Assembly (NCBI RefSeq): GCF_900143515.1
Contig: NZ_FSQT01000002.1
Location: 931,501 to 995,500, forward strand
Length of the DNA: 64,000 nucleotides
Direction: 5' to 3'
Source: Micromonospora cremea
Lineage (GTDB): Bacteria; Actinomycetota; Actinomycetes; Mycobacteriales; Micromonosporaceae
Shown here: in pieces, positions 1 through 9,501 of the stretch
Position numbering within the stretch: the stretch's first letter is position 1
Layout: every line of letters starts with the position of its first letter
Notes under the pieces: generated by a model
Database searches by the model: none
Told to the model about the DNA's origin: nothing
The model's input: only the letters and a program-made list of their open reading frames with translations
Program-made: the position numbers and the translations under genes

Positions 1-880
1 AGTCGAAGTGCCGGGGGCCGTCGTAGGTCGGCCCACCGTCCGGGCCGCCGTTCTCCAGCAGGTCCACCAGGGCGAACGCGTTGAGCAGGTCGCCGTGACC
101 GAAGACCAGGTCCTGGTCGTACTTGACGCCGCGCTGGCCGTTGAGGTCCAGGTGGAACAGCTTGCCCTGCCAGAGCGCCTGGGCGATGCCGTGGGCGTAG
201 TTGAGCCCGGCCATCTGCTCGTGCCCGACCTCCGGGTTGAGGCCGACCAGCTCCGGGTGGGCCAGCTGGGAGATGAAGGCGAGCGCGTGCCCGACGGTCG
301 GCAGCAGGATGTCGCCGCGCGGCTCGTTGGGCTTGGGCTCTAGCGCGAAGCGCAGGTTGTAGCCCTTGTCGATGACGTACTGGGTGAGCAGGTCGACCGC
401 CTCGCGGTAGCGGTCCAGCGCGGCGCGGACGTCCTTGGCGACGTCGTACTCCGAGCCCTCCCGGCCGCCCCACATCACGAAGGTGCTCGCACCCAGCTCG
501 GCGGCCAGGTCGACGTTGCGCAGCACCTTGCGCAGCGCGTAGCGGCGGACCTCGCGGTCGTTGCTGGTGAAGCCGCCGTCCTTGAAGACCGGGTGGTTGA
601 AGAGGTTGGTGGTGACCATCGGTACCACGAGGCCGGTTTCGTCGAGGGCCTTGCGGAACCGGGCGATGTGCTGGTCGCGGGTGGCGGCGTCGACCCCGAA
701 CGGGACCAGGTCGTCGTCGTGGAAGGTGATCCCGTACGCGCCCAGCTCGGCCAGCCGGTTGACCGCCTCGACCGGGTCCAGCTCGGGGCGGGTCGCCTCA
801 CCGAACGGGTCGCGGGCCTGCCAGCCCACGGTCCAGAGCCCGAAGGAGAACTTGTCGGCGGGGGTGGGACGGGGTGCCAT
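1..880 (-). CDS. xylA: Xylose isomerase, N-terminal 293 residues (runs off the window)
   Basis: Catalyses D-xylose to D-xylulose in the cytoplasm. The protein begins [20 protein letters not shown] and continues with the isomerase core: a FHDDDL segment with the active-site His, [15 protein letters not shown], the metal-ligand Glu region ALEPKPNEP, and [11 protein letters not shown] with further ligands. Family members are about 390 residues, so roughly 100 C-terminal residues lie outside the window. The ATG at 880 is preceded by a GGAGG ribosome-binding site at 888-892, which fixes the start. It is divergent from the ROK regulator at 958, with a palindromic operator between them, so xylose control by that regulator is likely. 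Identity is secure; only the truncation by the window edge limits it. Confidence 0.95.
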   Translation of the reverse strand, partial: MAPRPTPADKFSFGLWTVGWQARDPFGEATRPELDPVEAVNRLAELGAYGITFHDDDLVPFGVDAATRDQHIARFRKALDETGLVVPMVTTNLFNHPVFKDGGFTSNDREVRRYALRKVLRNVDLAAELGASTFVMWGGREGSEYDVAKDVRAALDRYREAVDLLTQYVIDKGYNLRFALEPKPNEPRGDILLPTVGHALAFISQLAHPELVGLNPEVGHEQMAGLNYAHGIAQALWQGKLFHLDLNGQRGVKYDQDLVFGHGDLLNAFALVDLLENGGPDGGPTYDGPRHFD

Positions 881-913
881 GAGGGCCTCCGGGGTGGTGT
901 CGTCCGCTATTTG

Positions 914-926
914 TTCAACGATTGAA
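914..926. promoter_or_regulatory. Palindromic operator between xylA and xylR
   Basis: TTCAA-CGA-TTGAA is a perfect 5-bp inverted repeat with a 3-nt centre. It sits in an AT-rich patch in the middle of the divergent xylA/xylR intergenic region, about 34 nt from the xylA ATG and 32 nt from the regulator GTG. The position suits autoregulated control of both genes by the ROK protein. It also covers the alternative TTG at 922, arguing against that start. Confidence 0.6.
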
Positions 927-957
927 TTATTTGCGCGACCTGTGGCACTGTCAAGGG

Positions 958-2196
958 GTGAGCCCCACCAACGCTCCGGCCGGCGCGGTCCGTCAGGGCA
1001 GCCTGCGCGAGCTCAACCTCGCCGTGGTGCTCGGCCGGATCGCCGCCGCCGACCGTCCACCATCCCGGGCCGACCTCGCCACGGCGACCGGCCTGACCCG
1101 GGCCACCGTGTCCGCGGTGGTCGAGGACCTGCTCGCCGGCCAACTGGTCGACGAGGCCGACCCGGCGCCCCGGGCCGGCGCCGGCCGCCCGGCCCGGGGT
1201 CTGGTGCTGGCCGACCAGGGGCCGGCCGGTCTCGGCCTGGAGATCAACGTCGACTACCTGGCCGCCTGCGTGGTGGATCTCTCCGGCCAGATCCGGCACC
1301 GCACCGTGCACCGGGCCGACCTGCGCCCGGTCGCCCCCGCCGAGGCACTCGCCCGACTGGTCGCGATGGCCGGGCAGGCCCGCGCCGACGCCGCCCGACA
1401 GGGCCTCACCCTGGCCGGGGCCGCGCTCGCCGTGCCGGGCCTGGTGGACGGCGCCGGGCTGGTCCGGCTCGCGCCGAACCTCGGTTGGCGCGACGTACCG
1501 GTGCCGGCGCTGCTCGCCGGGCACCCGCCGTTGACCGAGCAGGTGCCCGGCGTACCGGCGCTGGTGGTGGACAACGAGGCCAACCTCGCCGCGCTCGGCG
1601 AGCTGCACTCCCGCCCGCCCGGCCCGGCAAGCTTCCTGCACATCTCCGGCGAGGTCGGCATCGGCGCCGGCATCGTGCTGAACGGAGCGCTGTTCCGCGG
1701 CGTGCGTGGTTGGAGCGGTGAGATCGGGCACCTCCCGGTCCACCCACAGGGCCGACCGTGCCGCTGCGGCGGGCAGGGCTGCCTGGAGCAGTACGCCGGT
1801 CAGGAGGCGATCGTGGCCGCCGCCGGGCTGGCCCGGGCGGAACTTCCCGCGGACACCGCGACGGCGCGGTTGGCCGAGCTGGCCGAGGCCGGCGACGCGG
1901 ACGCGCTGCGGGCGCTGCACGACGCCGGGACGGCGCTCGGTGTCGCGGTGGCCGGCGTGGTCAACCTGCTGGACCTGGACACCGTCGTGCTCGGCGGCGG
2001 GTACGCCCCGCTGGCGCCCTGGCTGTGCCCCCCGGTGCTCGCCGAGATCGCCAGCCGGGTGCTCACCGCCGCCTGGTCACCGGTCACGGTCCGACCGGCG
2101 ACACTCGGCGCGGAGGCCGCCGCGGTGGGCGCGGCGGGTTCGGTGGTACGCCAGATCGTCGCTCGTCCCGCAGGCTGGCTGGCCCGCTCCGGCTGA
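958..2196 (+). CDS. xylR: ROK-family transcriptional regulator (XylR-like)
   Basis: Likely xylose-responsive repressor of the divergent xylA. An N-terminal winged helix-turn-helix (about residues 15-70, with [20 protein letters not shown]) precedes a ROK sugar-kinase fold. The fold carries [26 protein letters not shown] and the ROK zinc motif [14 protein letters not shown]. Length (412 residues) is normal for the family. An in-frame TTG lies upstream at 922, but that start would overlap the palindromic operator, so the GTG at 958 is preferred. The sugar effector is inferred from the neighbour, not from the protein itself. Confidence 0.88.
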   Translation: MSPTNAPAGAVRQGSLRELNLAVVLGRIAAADRPPSRADLATATGLTRATVSAVVEDLLAGQLVDEADPAPRAGAGRPARGLVLADQGPAGLGLEINVDYLAACVVDLSGQIRHRTVHRADLRPVAPAEALARLVAMAGQARADAARQGLTLAGAALAVPGLVDGAGLVRLAPNLGWRDVPVPALLAGHPPLTEQVPGVPALVVDNEANLAALGELHSRPPGPASFLHISGEVGIGAGIVLNGALFRGVRGWSGEIGHLPVHPQGRPCRCGGQGCLEQYAGQEAIVAAAGLARAELPADTATARLAELAEAGDADALRALHDAGTALGVAVAGVVNLLDLDTVVLGGGYAPLAPWLCPPVLAEIASRVLTAAWSPVTVRPATLGAEAAAVGAAGSVVRQIVARPAGWLARSG

Positions 2197-2321
2197 TCGG
2201 GCGTCCGCTTCGGGCGTCCGTCGCAGGGGCTCGGTACGCTTGCCCTCAGGCAACGATCCCCGGGCGAGGAGTCCACGAGCAGCATGCGCACACGTCGTCA
2301 GACGCGGGCCGGCGTCGGGCG

Positions 2322-3993
2322 GTGACCACGACCCGACGGGGCGGCATCGCCGGTCCGGTCAGCGGTGATGGAGCCTCCCCCCGCCGACCGGTCCGGCAGC
2401 CCACCGAGCCACTCCCGGCCGACCCCCGGCTGGCTCGCGAGTTGCTCGACGGGCTCGCCGAGGCCGTGCTGACGACCGACGAGGCCGGCCGGGTGACCCT
2501 GGTCAACGCCATGGCGGCGGAGCTGCTCCCGGAGATCACCGCCGGCACCGAGTTGTCCCGGTGCCCGGTGCCGGCGCTGGCCGGCGCGGTCGCCGCCGAC
2601 GCCGAGTGCTTCGACGCCGAGCATCGCGGCCGGCGGTTGCGCGGCGCCCGACGGCGGCTCGCCGGCGCGCGGTACGCCTGGTACGTCCGGGACGTCACCG
2701 AGGAGCACGCCCGCACCGAGGCCCTGCTGGCCGAACGCTCCCGCACCGCCTTCCTCGCCCAGGCTGGCAGCCGGCTGGGGCGTTCACTGCACCGGGACCA
2801 GACGCTGCGGGCCACCGCGACCCTCGCCGTGCCGTACCTGGCCGACGCCGCCGTGGTGCTGCACCGGCCGCCCGCGCCGGCCGATCAGCGCGCCCGTTGG
2901 ATCCGGTACGCCGACAGCGACCCGACCCCCGTCACGGGGCTGGCCGGGCCGGAGCTGACCGGCACCGCGACCGGGCTGGCCGAGGCGCTGGCCGGCGAGC
3001 TCACCGAGCCGAGTCCCTGGCTGGACGCTGAGCTCGCCGATCTGGCGACCGTGCTGCCGCCCGGGTTCGGCCGACCGGGGACGGCGCTGGTCAGCCCGAT
3101 ACGCAGCGCCGGGCGGTCCGTTGGGCGCCCTGCTGCTGATCCGCCGGGCCGGGCGGGCCGGCTTCGACCCGCGTGACATCGAGCTGGCCCACGAGTTCGG
3201 CGCCCGGGCCGGCGCCGCGCTGGCCACCGCCGAGCTGTACGGCGAGCAGGCCCACCTGGCCCGGGTGCTGCAGACCAGCCTGCTCCCGCCGGAGCTGCCC
3301 CCGGTGCCCGGGGCGAGCCTGGCCGGCGGCTACCGGGCGGCCGGGGAAACGCTGCGCATCGGCGGTGACTTCTACGAGGTCTTCCCGCACCGGAACGTGC
3401 CCTGTTCGCGCTCGGCGACGTGTGCGGCAAGGGCGTCGGCGCGGCCGTGCTGACCGGCCGGGTCCGTCAGTCGTTGCAGACGCTGCGGCTGGTCGAGCAG
3501 CGCCCGCTGGAGCTGATCCACCTGCTCAACCGGGCGCTGTTCGACGCGCCCGACGCGCCGCGGCGCAGCCAGTTCACCACCCTGCTGCTCGGCTCGCTGG
3601 AGCGCGGGCCGGCCGGCGTGGACGTCCGGATCGCCGGTGGCGGCCACCCGGCGCCGCTGCTGATCACCCCCCGGCGGCGCGGTCACCTCGGTCCCGGTCG
3701 GCGGGATGCCGGTCGGCGCGCTGGCCGCCGCCCGGTTCGCCGAGACACGGGTGCACCTCGACCCGGGCGACGTGCTGCTCGCGTACACCGACGGGGTGAC
3801 CGGTGCGCGCGGCGGTCCGCGCGAGGTGGAGATGTTCGGCGAGGACCGGCTGCGCGCCGCGCTCGCCTCGTCCAGCGGGCTGCCACCGGCCGCCCTGGTC
3901 GACCGGCTGCTTCAGCTGGTCGACGAATGGCTGGACGGGCAGGCCCACGACGACGTCGCGGTGCTGGCCGTGTGCGCGTCCGCGCCGGCGTGA
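2322..3993 (+). pseudogene. SpoIIE/PP2C-type phosphatase with PAS and GAF domains, three frameshifts
   Basis: Encodes a stress-signalling Ser/Thr phosphatase of the RsbU type, but only across three frame changes. The first frame gives a PAS-like region (AVLTTDEAGRVTLVNAMAAE) and the start of a GAF domain. Near 3123-3125 (GGG) it moves +1 to GALLLIRRAGRAGFDPRDIE and GGDFYEVFPH. Near 3395-3397 a base seems missing before LFALGDVCGKGVGAAVL. In the C6 run at 3667-3672 an extra C precedes the last segment, which ends HDDVAVLAV. Restoring one base at each site gives a continuous protein of about 556 residues with the metal-binding Asp motifs of the family. The total length of 1672 nt fits +1, -1, +1. 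It is either a pseudogene or run-length sequencing error. The GTG start is tentative. Confidence 0.75.
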
Positions 3994-4050
3994 CCGACGG
4001 CGGCGCCCGGCGGCTCGACGCGGGTGGGGCGCCCGGCCGGACCGGCTGGG

Positions 4051-4692
4051 TCAGGCGGTCCGCGCCACCGGAGGTTCCGCGGTCGGCGACTCCCGGGGCG
4101 GGCCCACCGTCCGTTCGGGGCCAGCCGACGCGCCCGTCCACACCGCCGGCCCCGGCCGGTCCGCGTCCTCCGACCAGTCGGCTGCCGGCCCGGTGGGCGG
4201 GTCCAGGTCGTCCGGCCCGCTCGGGGCCGGCGTCTGCGCCTGCTGCCGGCGGGCGGTCTCGTCGAATTCCCGCATCCCCTGCAGCAGCGCGGTGCGACCC
4301 GCGGGGCTCATCCCGGCCAGCACGACGGCGAGCTGCGCCTGACGGTCGGCTCGCAGCTCGGCGAGGAGCCGGCGGGCCTCCGGGGTGAGGTGCAGGGAGA
4401 TCTCCCGCCGGTCGAAACGGCCCGGCTCACGCTCCAGCATGCCGGCGGCGACCAGCCTGTCACAGAGCCGACTGGCGGAGCTGAGCAGCATGCCGAGTCG
4501 GGAGGCGAGCCGGCGCAGGTTGATCCCGTCGTACTGCTCGACGACCATCACAGCCCGTAGCTGCGCTCCGGACACCCGGTTGGCGGTCCCCTCCCGAGCG
4601 GACTCCCACACGGTCGACAGGGCAGCCGCCGCGGAGTCCAACGCGGCAGCCATACTCGTCTCGGGGTCCGGCGGACCGTGCAGTTCGGCCAT
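4051..4692 (-). CDS. MarR-family transcriptional regulator
   Basis: A 213-residue protein whose central part is a MarR winged helix: SGAQLRAVMVVEQYDGINLR, the recognition region RLASRLGMLLSSASRLCDRL, and a wing with LEREPGRFDRREISLHLT. Helices with TPEARRLLAELRADRQAQL follow. The C-terminal 60 or so residues are Pro/Ala-rich and are not part of the family core. It is divergent from the phosphatase at 4750 with only 57 bp between starts, so it may control that gene. The ligand is unknown. Confidence 0.85.
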   Translation of the reverse strand: MAELHGPPDPETSMAAALDSAAAALSTVWESAREGTANRVSGAQLRAVMVVEQYDGINLRRLASRLGMLLSSASRLCDRLVAAGMLEREPGRFDRREISLHLTPEARRLLAELRADRQAQLAVVLAGMSPAGRTALLQGMREFDETARRQQAQTPAPSGPDDLDPPTGPAADWSEDADRPGPAVWTGASAGPERTVGPPRESPTAEPPVARTA

Positions 4693-4749
4693 GGTTGCCC
4701 GAGACTACTCCGAACCCACTGGTGGTCGAGCTTTGATCAAGGGAGTGTG

Positions 4750-5880
4750 ATGAGCGAACCGGTCAATCGGGCACGACGTACCCTGAACGAGACACCCGCG
4801 GATCGACTCGTCGACTGCGTTGGCGACGTTCTCGCCGGGTCGTACGGGATCACCGAGACGGAGCTGTTCCAGGTCGACTACCGGCTCTCGCAGCTGTTGC
4901 CCCTCACCGAGGGTGACCCCATCACGGGCCCCGGGCACCCCGCCTGGCGCGCCTTCGACCACCAGTCGCCGGTGCTCGCCGACGGCACCGCCTGGCTTCC
5001 GGTCAGCATGCGCGGCGAGCGCCGGGGAGTGCTGCGACTGGCGCCGGTCCCGGACGACCCGGCCTTCCTCGACGAGCTGGCCGACATCGCCACCGCGCTC
5101 GCCCACGAGCTGGCCGCCGTCTCCGCCGGCACCGACGTCTACCGGGCGGCGCGGCGCAGCCAGCGTCTCACCCTGGCCGCGGAGATGCAGTGGGACCTGC
5201 TGCCGGGTCGCAGCCGGATCCGGCCCTCATTCAGTCTGGCCGGGCAGCTGGAGCCGGCGTACACGGTGCGCGGCGACAGCTTCGACTGGTCCGACGACGG
5301 GCAGCGGCTCTGGTTGTCCACCATCAACGGCACCGGTGAGGGTGTCGCTGCCTCCCTGCTCACCTCGCTGGCCACCCACGCGCTCCGCAACGCCCGCCGG
5401 GCCGGGCTCGACCTGGCCGACCAGGCCGCCCTCGCCGACCAGGCGCTCTACGACGAGTACCGGGGTGAACGGCACCTCTCCGCGCTGCTGATGGAGCTGG
5501 ACCTGCGCTCCGGGGTGCTGACGGTGGTCGACGCCGGCTCGCCCCGCCTGGTCCTGCTGCGCGAGGGAAAGGTCACCGAGCAGCCGCTGGAGGCGCAGTT
5601 CCCGCTCGGCATGTTCGAGGCGACCGACTACCACGAGCAGCGGTTCCCGCTGGAGCGCGGCGACCGGATCTTCGTGGTCAGCGACGGGGTGGTGGAGGCC
5701 ACCGGCCAGCACACGCGCTACGGCGAGACGGCGCTGGACCGGTTCCTGCGGCGGACCGGCCCGATGGAGCCGCTGGACGCCGTCCGGTCGCTGATCGGTG
5801 ACCTGCGCGCGTTCGTCTCCGGTGACCTGGTCGACGACGCGGTGGTGGTCTGCCTGGACTGGACCGGCCCGCAGCCGTGA
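4750..5880 (+). CDS. SpoIIE-type PP2C phosphatase
   Basis: A 376-residue protein serine phosphatase of the SpoIIE/RsbU class, probably acting on anti-sigma-factor antagonists. The N-terminal half looks GAF-like. The PP2C half starts near residue 130 (AAEMQWDLLPGRSRIRPSFS), has GDSFDW in place of the usual GGDFYD, then STINGTGEGVAASLLT, FVVSDGVVEATG and a terminal DDAVVVCL. The second metal motif reads NGTGEG where relatives have an Asp, so activity may be altered. The SD GGGAG lies just before the ATG. It is divergent from the MarR gene and near a frameshifted paralogue, so it may be the working copy of the pair. Confidence 0.85.
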   Translation: MSEPVNRARRTLNETPADRLVDCVGDVLAGSYGITETELFQVDYRLSQLLPLTEGDPITGPGHPAWRAFDHQSPVLADGTAWLPVSMRGERRGVLRLAPVPDDPAFLDELADIATALAHELAAVSAGTDVYRAARRSQRLTLAAEMQWDLLPGRSRIRPSFSLAGQLEPAYTVRGDSFDWSDDGQRLWLSTINGTGEGVAASLLTSLATHALRNARRAGLDLADQAALADQALYDEYRGERHLSALLMELDLRSGVLTVVDAGSPRLVLLREGKVTEQPLEAQFPLGMFEATDYHEQRFPLERGDRIFVVSDGVVEATGQHTRYGETALDRFLRRTGPMEPLDAVRSLIGDLRAFVSGDLVDDAVVVCLDWTGPQP

Positions 5881-5884
5881 TGCG

Positions 5885-7432
5885 TCAGTACGCGCCGCGG
5901 CTGTTCAGCACCGCGCCGAAGGTCTTCCAGAGGATGGTGAGATCGGCGGCGAGGGACCAGTTCTCCACGTAGTAGAGGTCGAGCCGGATGCCGTCCTCCC
6001 AGCTCAGGTCGGACCGGCCGCTGACCTGCCACAGACCGGTCATGCCCGGCTTGACCAGCAGCCGCCGGGCCACGTCGCCGCCGTAGCGGGCCACCTCGGA
6101 GGGCAGCGGCGGGCGCGGCCCGACCAGGCTCATCTGGCCCAGCAGCACGTTGACCAGCTGTGGCAGCTCGTCGAGCGACCACTTGCGCAGCAGCCGGCCG
6201 ACCCGGGTGACCCGGGGATCGTCGCGCATCTTGAACATCAGGCCGTCGGTCTCGTTGCGGGCAGCCAGCTCGGCGAGCAGCGCGTCGGCGTTCACCACCA
6301 TGGTCCGGAACTTGAACACGCCGAACTCCTGCCCACCCCGGCCGACCCGGACCTGCCGGAACAGCACCGGGCCCCGGCTGTCCAGCTTGATGGCCAACGC
6401 GATGAACGCGATCAGCGGCAGCAGCAACGCGAGCGCCAGCGACGAGGCGGACCGGTCGACGAAGCCCTTGACCAGTTTTCGTGCACCGCGGAACTCGGGT
6501 GCCTCGACGTGGATCAGCGGCAGCCCGGCGACCGGGCGGGTGTGGATCCGCGGGCCGGCCACGTCCGTCAGCGCGGGTGCCACGACCAGGTCGACGCCGG
6601 TCCCCTCCAGCTGCCAACCCAGCCGGCGCAACCGGGCGGCGGTCAGCTCGCCGGAGGCCGTCACGGCGACCGTGTCCGCGCCGATCGCGGTGGCGGCCTC
6701 CGGGATGCCGCGGAACGATCCCACCACCGGCACGTCGCCCAACCGCTGCGCCACCGGCGCCAGCAGCGCGTCCGGGATGCACGCGCCGACCACGTGGTAG
6801 CCGGCGTACGGCTCCCGGCGCAACGTGTGCACCAGCTCCAGCACGTGCGCGGTGTCGCCGACGACCAGCACCTTCCGGGACCAGCCCGCGCCGCGTGAGC
6901 GGGCCCGGTGCAGACGCTTGCGGGCGGCGAAGCGGGCGACTTCCAGCCCGACGGTGCCCACCGCGAAGGAGATGCCGAGGAAGCCTCGGGAGACGCCGAC
7001 GTCGGCGATGTACCCGGCGATGGCGATCGCACCGGCCAGCCGCAGGCTGGCCGAGCTGACCCGCCGGTACTCGTCCGCCCCGTAACCGATCACCCGGTCG
7101 TCGTAGCAGCCGAGCGCCTTGAGCGAGACCAGCCAGGCCAGCACCAGCCCCGGCGCCACCAGCACGTACGGGACCTCCGTGCCGCTCGGCTGGTCGTCAC
7201 CGAACCGGGTGACGTACCCGACGAGCAGCGCGATGATGAGGACGGTGGTGTCCAGCACGACCAGGACCCGGATGTACGACCGTTCGTCGGCGCGCGTCAC
7301 CAGCCCGGCCGGACGGCCGGCAGGCTTCCCCGACCTGCTGGCGGGGGTCGACAGTGTCGCAGCGGTCACCGGCGCTCCCACTCTGATCAGGACGGCCCCG
7401 GCCGACGGGTCGAACCGGAGGCGGACCGGCAA
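5885..7432 (-). CDS. Polyprenyl-phosphate sugar-1-phosphate transferase (exopolysaccharide initiation)
   Basis: A membrane enzyme that loads the first sugar phosphate onto undecaprenyl phosphate for exopolysaccharide synthesis (WbaP/WcaJ type, 515 residues). The N-terminal half has several membrane helices (VLVVLDTTVLIIALLVGYV, VLVAPGLVLAWLVSLKAL and others) and a nucleotide-binding-like region (RKVLVVGDTAHVLELVHTL). The C-terminal catalytic domain has VLFRQVRVGRGGQEFGVFKF, the SLDELPQL block, SLVGPRPPLPSEV and MTGLWQVSGRSDLSWEDGIR, all diagnostic. No glycosyltransferases or flippase lie beside it. Its stop is 5 bp from that of the phosphatase on the other strand. The exact start is uncertain because a further in-frame start may exist downstream. 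Confidence 0.9.
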   Translation of the reverse strand: MPVRLRFDPSAGAVLIRVGAPVTAATLSTPASRSGKPAGRPAGLVTRADERSYIRVLVVLDTTVLIIALLVGYVTRFGDDQPSGTEVPYVLVAPGLVLAWLVSLKALGCYDDRVIGYGADEYRRVSSASLRLAGAIAIAGYIADVGVSRGFLGISFAVGTVGLEVARFAARKRLHRARSRGAGWSRKVLVVGDTAHVLELVHTLRREPYAGYHVVGACIPDALLAPVAQRLGDVPVVGSFRGIPEAATAIGADTVAVTASGELTAARLRRLGWQLEGTGVDLVVAPALTDVAGPRIHTRPVAGLPLIHVEAPEFRGARKLVKGFVDRSASSLALALLLPLIAFIALAIKLDSRGPVLFRQVRVGRGGQEFGVFKFRTMVVNADALLAELAARNETDGLMFKMRDDPRVTRVGRLLRKWSLDELPQLVNVLLGQMSLVGPRPPLPSEVARYGGDVARRLLVKPGMTGLWQVSGRSDLSWEDGIRLDLYYVENWSLAADLTILWKTFGAVLNSRGAY

Positions 7433-7587
7433 TGCCGGAACACGTCGCCATCCTGCCCTGACAACTGTGACCGCCGATTACTTCCGACGTATTGCCGTCA
7501 CTTTTCTTCAACCGTCGAGGGCTGCCGAGAAAGGGCCCGCCGTACCGGATCGGCGTACGACGGACCCCTTCCTGGCTGTGCCTAGGA

Positions 7588-9384
7588 TCAGCGCGGCGCT
7601 GGCGGGCGGAGCGCGATGGCGTTGAGGAAGATATTGCCGATCTCGCTCGGGTCCTTGGTGACGAAGCTGCCGCCACCGGTCACCTTCGTGATCGACTCCA
7701 GCTCGGCCTTGCTGACGCCCTCACCAATACCGATCATGACCACCTGGACCGGTCGCTCCGGGTCGGCGATCTGCTTCAGCTTGGCGAGCAGCTGGGCCTG
7801 GCTGAGGCCGTTGGTGTCCTCGTTCTTGCCATCGGTGAACAGCACGATCGAGTTGACCCGGCCGGGTTGCCAGTTCTCCTGCACCGCCTGGTACGCGGCG
7901 AACATGGTGTCGTAGAGGCCGGTGCCGCCGTCGGAGGGCTGGATGCCGCCGAGCGCGCCCTCCAACTGGGCCCGCTGGGCGGAGAGCGGGCCGATGGGGA
8001 TCAGCTGGCGGTAGTCCCGGTTGCCAACCAGCTTGGTGGAGAAGGTCCACAGGCCGATCGACCAGGAGTCGTCGAAGAGGCCGAGGCCGCGGCGGGCCGC
8101 GTCCACGGTGACCTCCTCCCGGCTGCGGTTGTTGGCGCTGGGCACCTTCTCCTTCATCGAGCCGGAGACGTCGATGACGGCCAGCATCCGGCCGGACTGG
8201 GTGGCGATCGACCAGCTGGAGACGACACGCTGTATCGCGGCCGGGTCCAGGCCTCCCGCGGCGGTGCCGCCGGCGGCCGGCGCGGTCGACGCGCCGCCGG
8301 CCGGGCTCGGCGCACCCTGCGGCGCCTTGAAACCGGAGCCCCAGTTGCCGTCCGGCGCGCGCAGCGACTGCGCCGCCAGCCGGTCGCGGAACTTGGGGGT
8401 GGTGAGCAACTCGAACAGCACCCGGGCCGCCGAGGCCTTGGTCGGCTCGATGCCGGGCAGCACCGCGTACGGGTAGTCCAGCGGCATCGGCGCCGGCTCC
8501 ATGTAGAGCGCGGCGAGCTTTACCGGCGGCTCTTTGCTGTTGTAGGCGATCACGTCCTCTTCGGACAGGGCCGCCGCGCCGAGGCCGCTGGCGATGGACG
8601 TCGGATCCTTGGCGGTCGGGAAACGGGCCAGCAGGTCGTTGCGGAGCGAGGAACGCCCGGTGGCCAGCGCCCGCAGGGCACCGACGGTGTTGCGCTGGGC
8701 GTCGCCACCGGCGGCGCTGGCCGCCGCGGTCAGCGAGAGCAGGCCGGACAGTCCGGCCGCGTCCCGGGTCGGCTCGACGATCCCAGTGCGCAGAGGGGTG
8801 CCCGGGTTGTTGACCTGCTTGAGCAGGTCCGTCCAGGTGAACTTCTTGTCGGGCCAGCCCAGCCGGATGGCCACCGGCTCGGGCATCGCCACCACGACGG
8901 GACTGCGCGCGATGGAGGCGCTGTTGGTCGGAGCGAACGCCGTGGCGTCCTTCTTCAACCGCAGCAGCCACGTCGAGGAGTCCGGCACCCAGACGTCCGG
9001 GGTGACGGCGGTGCCGCTGGCCTGCCCGACGCCGGCCAGAACGGCACCGTGCTTGGCCGCCAGCACGGCGGCCACGTCGACCGGGTCGGACGCTGAGACG
9101 TCCACCCGGATGCAGGTGGGGCCTACCGCAGCGCCCTCCTTGACCCATTCGGACGCGGCGGCGTCCACCGCAGGCGCGAGCTCGGAGGCGACTGCCACGG
9201 CGAGCCGAATCTCCCCCGAACAGCTGGGCTGGATCAGCTCTCGATAGCCGAACCAGACGCCGGTCGTGACGACGAGCACCGTCGCCGTAGCGGCGGCGGC
9301 TGCTAGATGGAGTTTCGAACGCATGCGATGGCGGCCTGCTGACACGGTGACCATCTTGCGTACAAGGTGCCCTCTCTGCCACAT
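7588..9384 (-). CDS. Secreted/membrane-anchored solute-binding plus von Willebrand A domain protein
   Basis: A signal anchor (LHLAAAAATATVLVVTTGVW) is followed by an extracellular solute-binding-protein-like region (about residues 55-350: IRLAVAVASELAPAVDAAAS, TPDVWVPDSSTWLL, ARSPVVVAMPEPVA). A short Ala/Gly/Pro linker leads to a C-terminal VWA domain starting near residue 390, with the metal-ion-dependent adhesion motif DVSGS, the conserved Thr (DGGTGLYDT) and VLFTDGKNEDT. This architecture is frequent in actinobacteria and is presumed to bind ligands at the cell surface; the ligand is unknown. In-frame ATGs at 9354 and 9324 are alternative starts, and none has a clear SD. Confidence 0.85.
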   Translation of the reverse strand: MWQRGHLVRKMVTVSAGRHRMRSKLHLAAAAATATVLVVTTGVWFGYRELIQPSCSGEIRLAVAVASELAPAVDAAASEWVKEGAAVGPTCIRVDVSASDPVDVAAVLAAKHGAVLAGVGQASGTAVTPDVWVPDSSTWLLRLKKDATAFAPTNSASIARSPVVVAMPEPVAIRLGWPDKKFTWTDLLKQVNNPGTPLRTGIVEPTRDAAGLSGLLSLTAAASAAGGDAQRNTVGALRALATGRSSLRNDLLARFPTAKDPTSIASGLGAAALSEEDVIAYNSKEPPVKLAALYMEPAPMPLDYPYAVLPGIEPTKASAARVLFELLTTPKFRDRLAAQSLRAPDGNWGSGFKAPQGAPSPAGGASTAPAAGGTAAGGLDPAAIQRVVSSWSIATQSGRMLAVIDVSGSMKEKVPSANNRSREEVTVDAARRGLGLFDDSWSIGLWTFSTKLVGNRDYRQLIPIGPLSAQRAQLEGALGGIQPSDGGTGLYDTMFAAYQAVQENWQPGRVNSIVLFTDGKNEDTNGLSQAQLLAKLKQIADPERPVQVVMIGIGEGVSKAELESITKVTGGGSFVTKDPSEIGNIFLNAIALRPPAPR

Positions 9385-9501
9385 CCGTTCGGACGAAAGT
9401 TACGGAGGAGAAACAGTTGATCGCTGTTTAGCGACGTAGAGTGACGATGCGGCCCCATGGTGTTGCCAAATCAGTGTCACCCTCACGTCTCGCTCCGCGG
9501 C

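Noticed and set aside
922..957. TTG start for the ROK regulator
   Set aside because: It would start inside the palindromic operator and adds 12 unconserved residues. GTG 958 begins the conserved N-terminus.
5885..5890. Overlap or fusion of the phosphatase and sugar-transferase genes
   Set aside because: They are convergent with stops a few bases apart; no shared function or fusion is implied.
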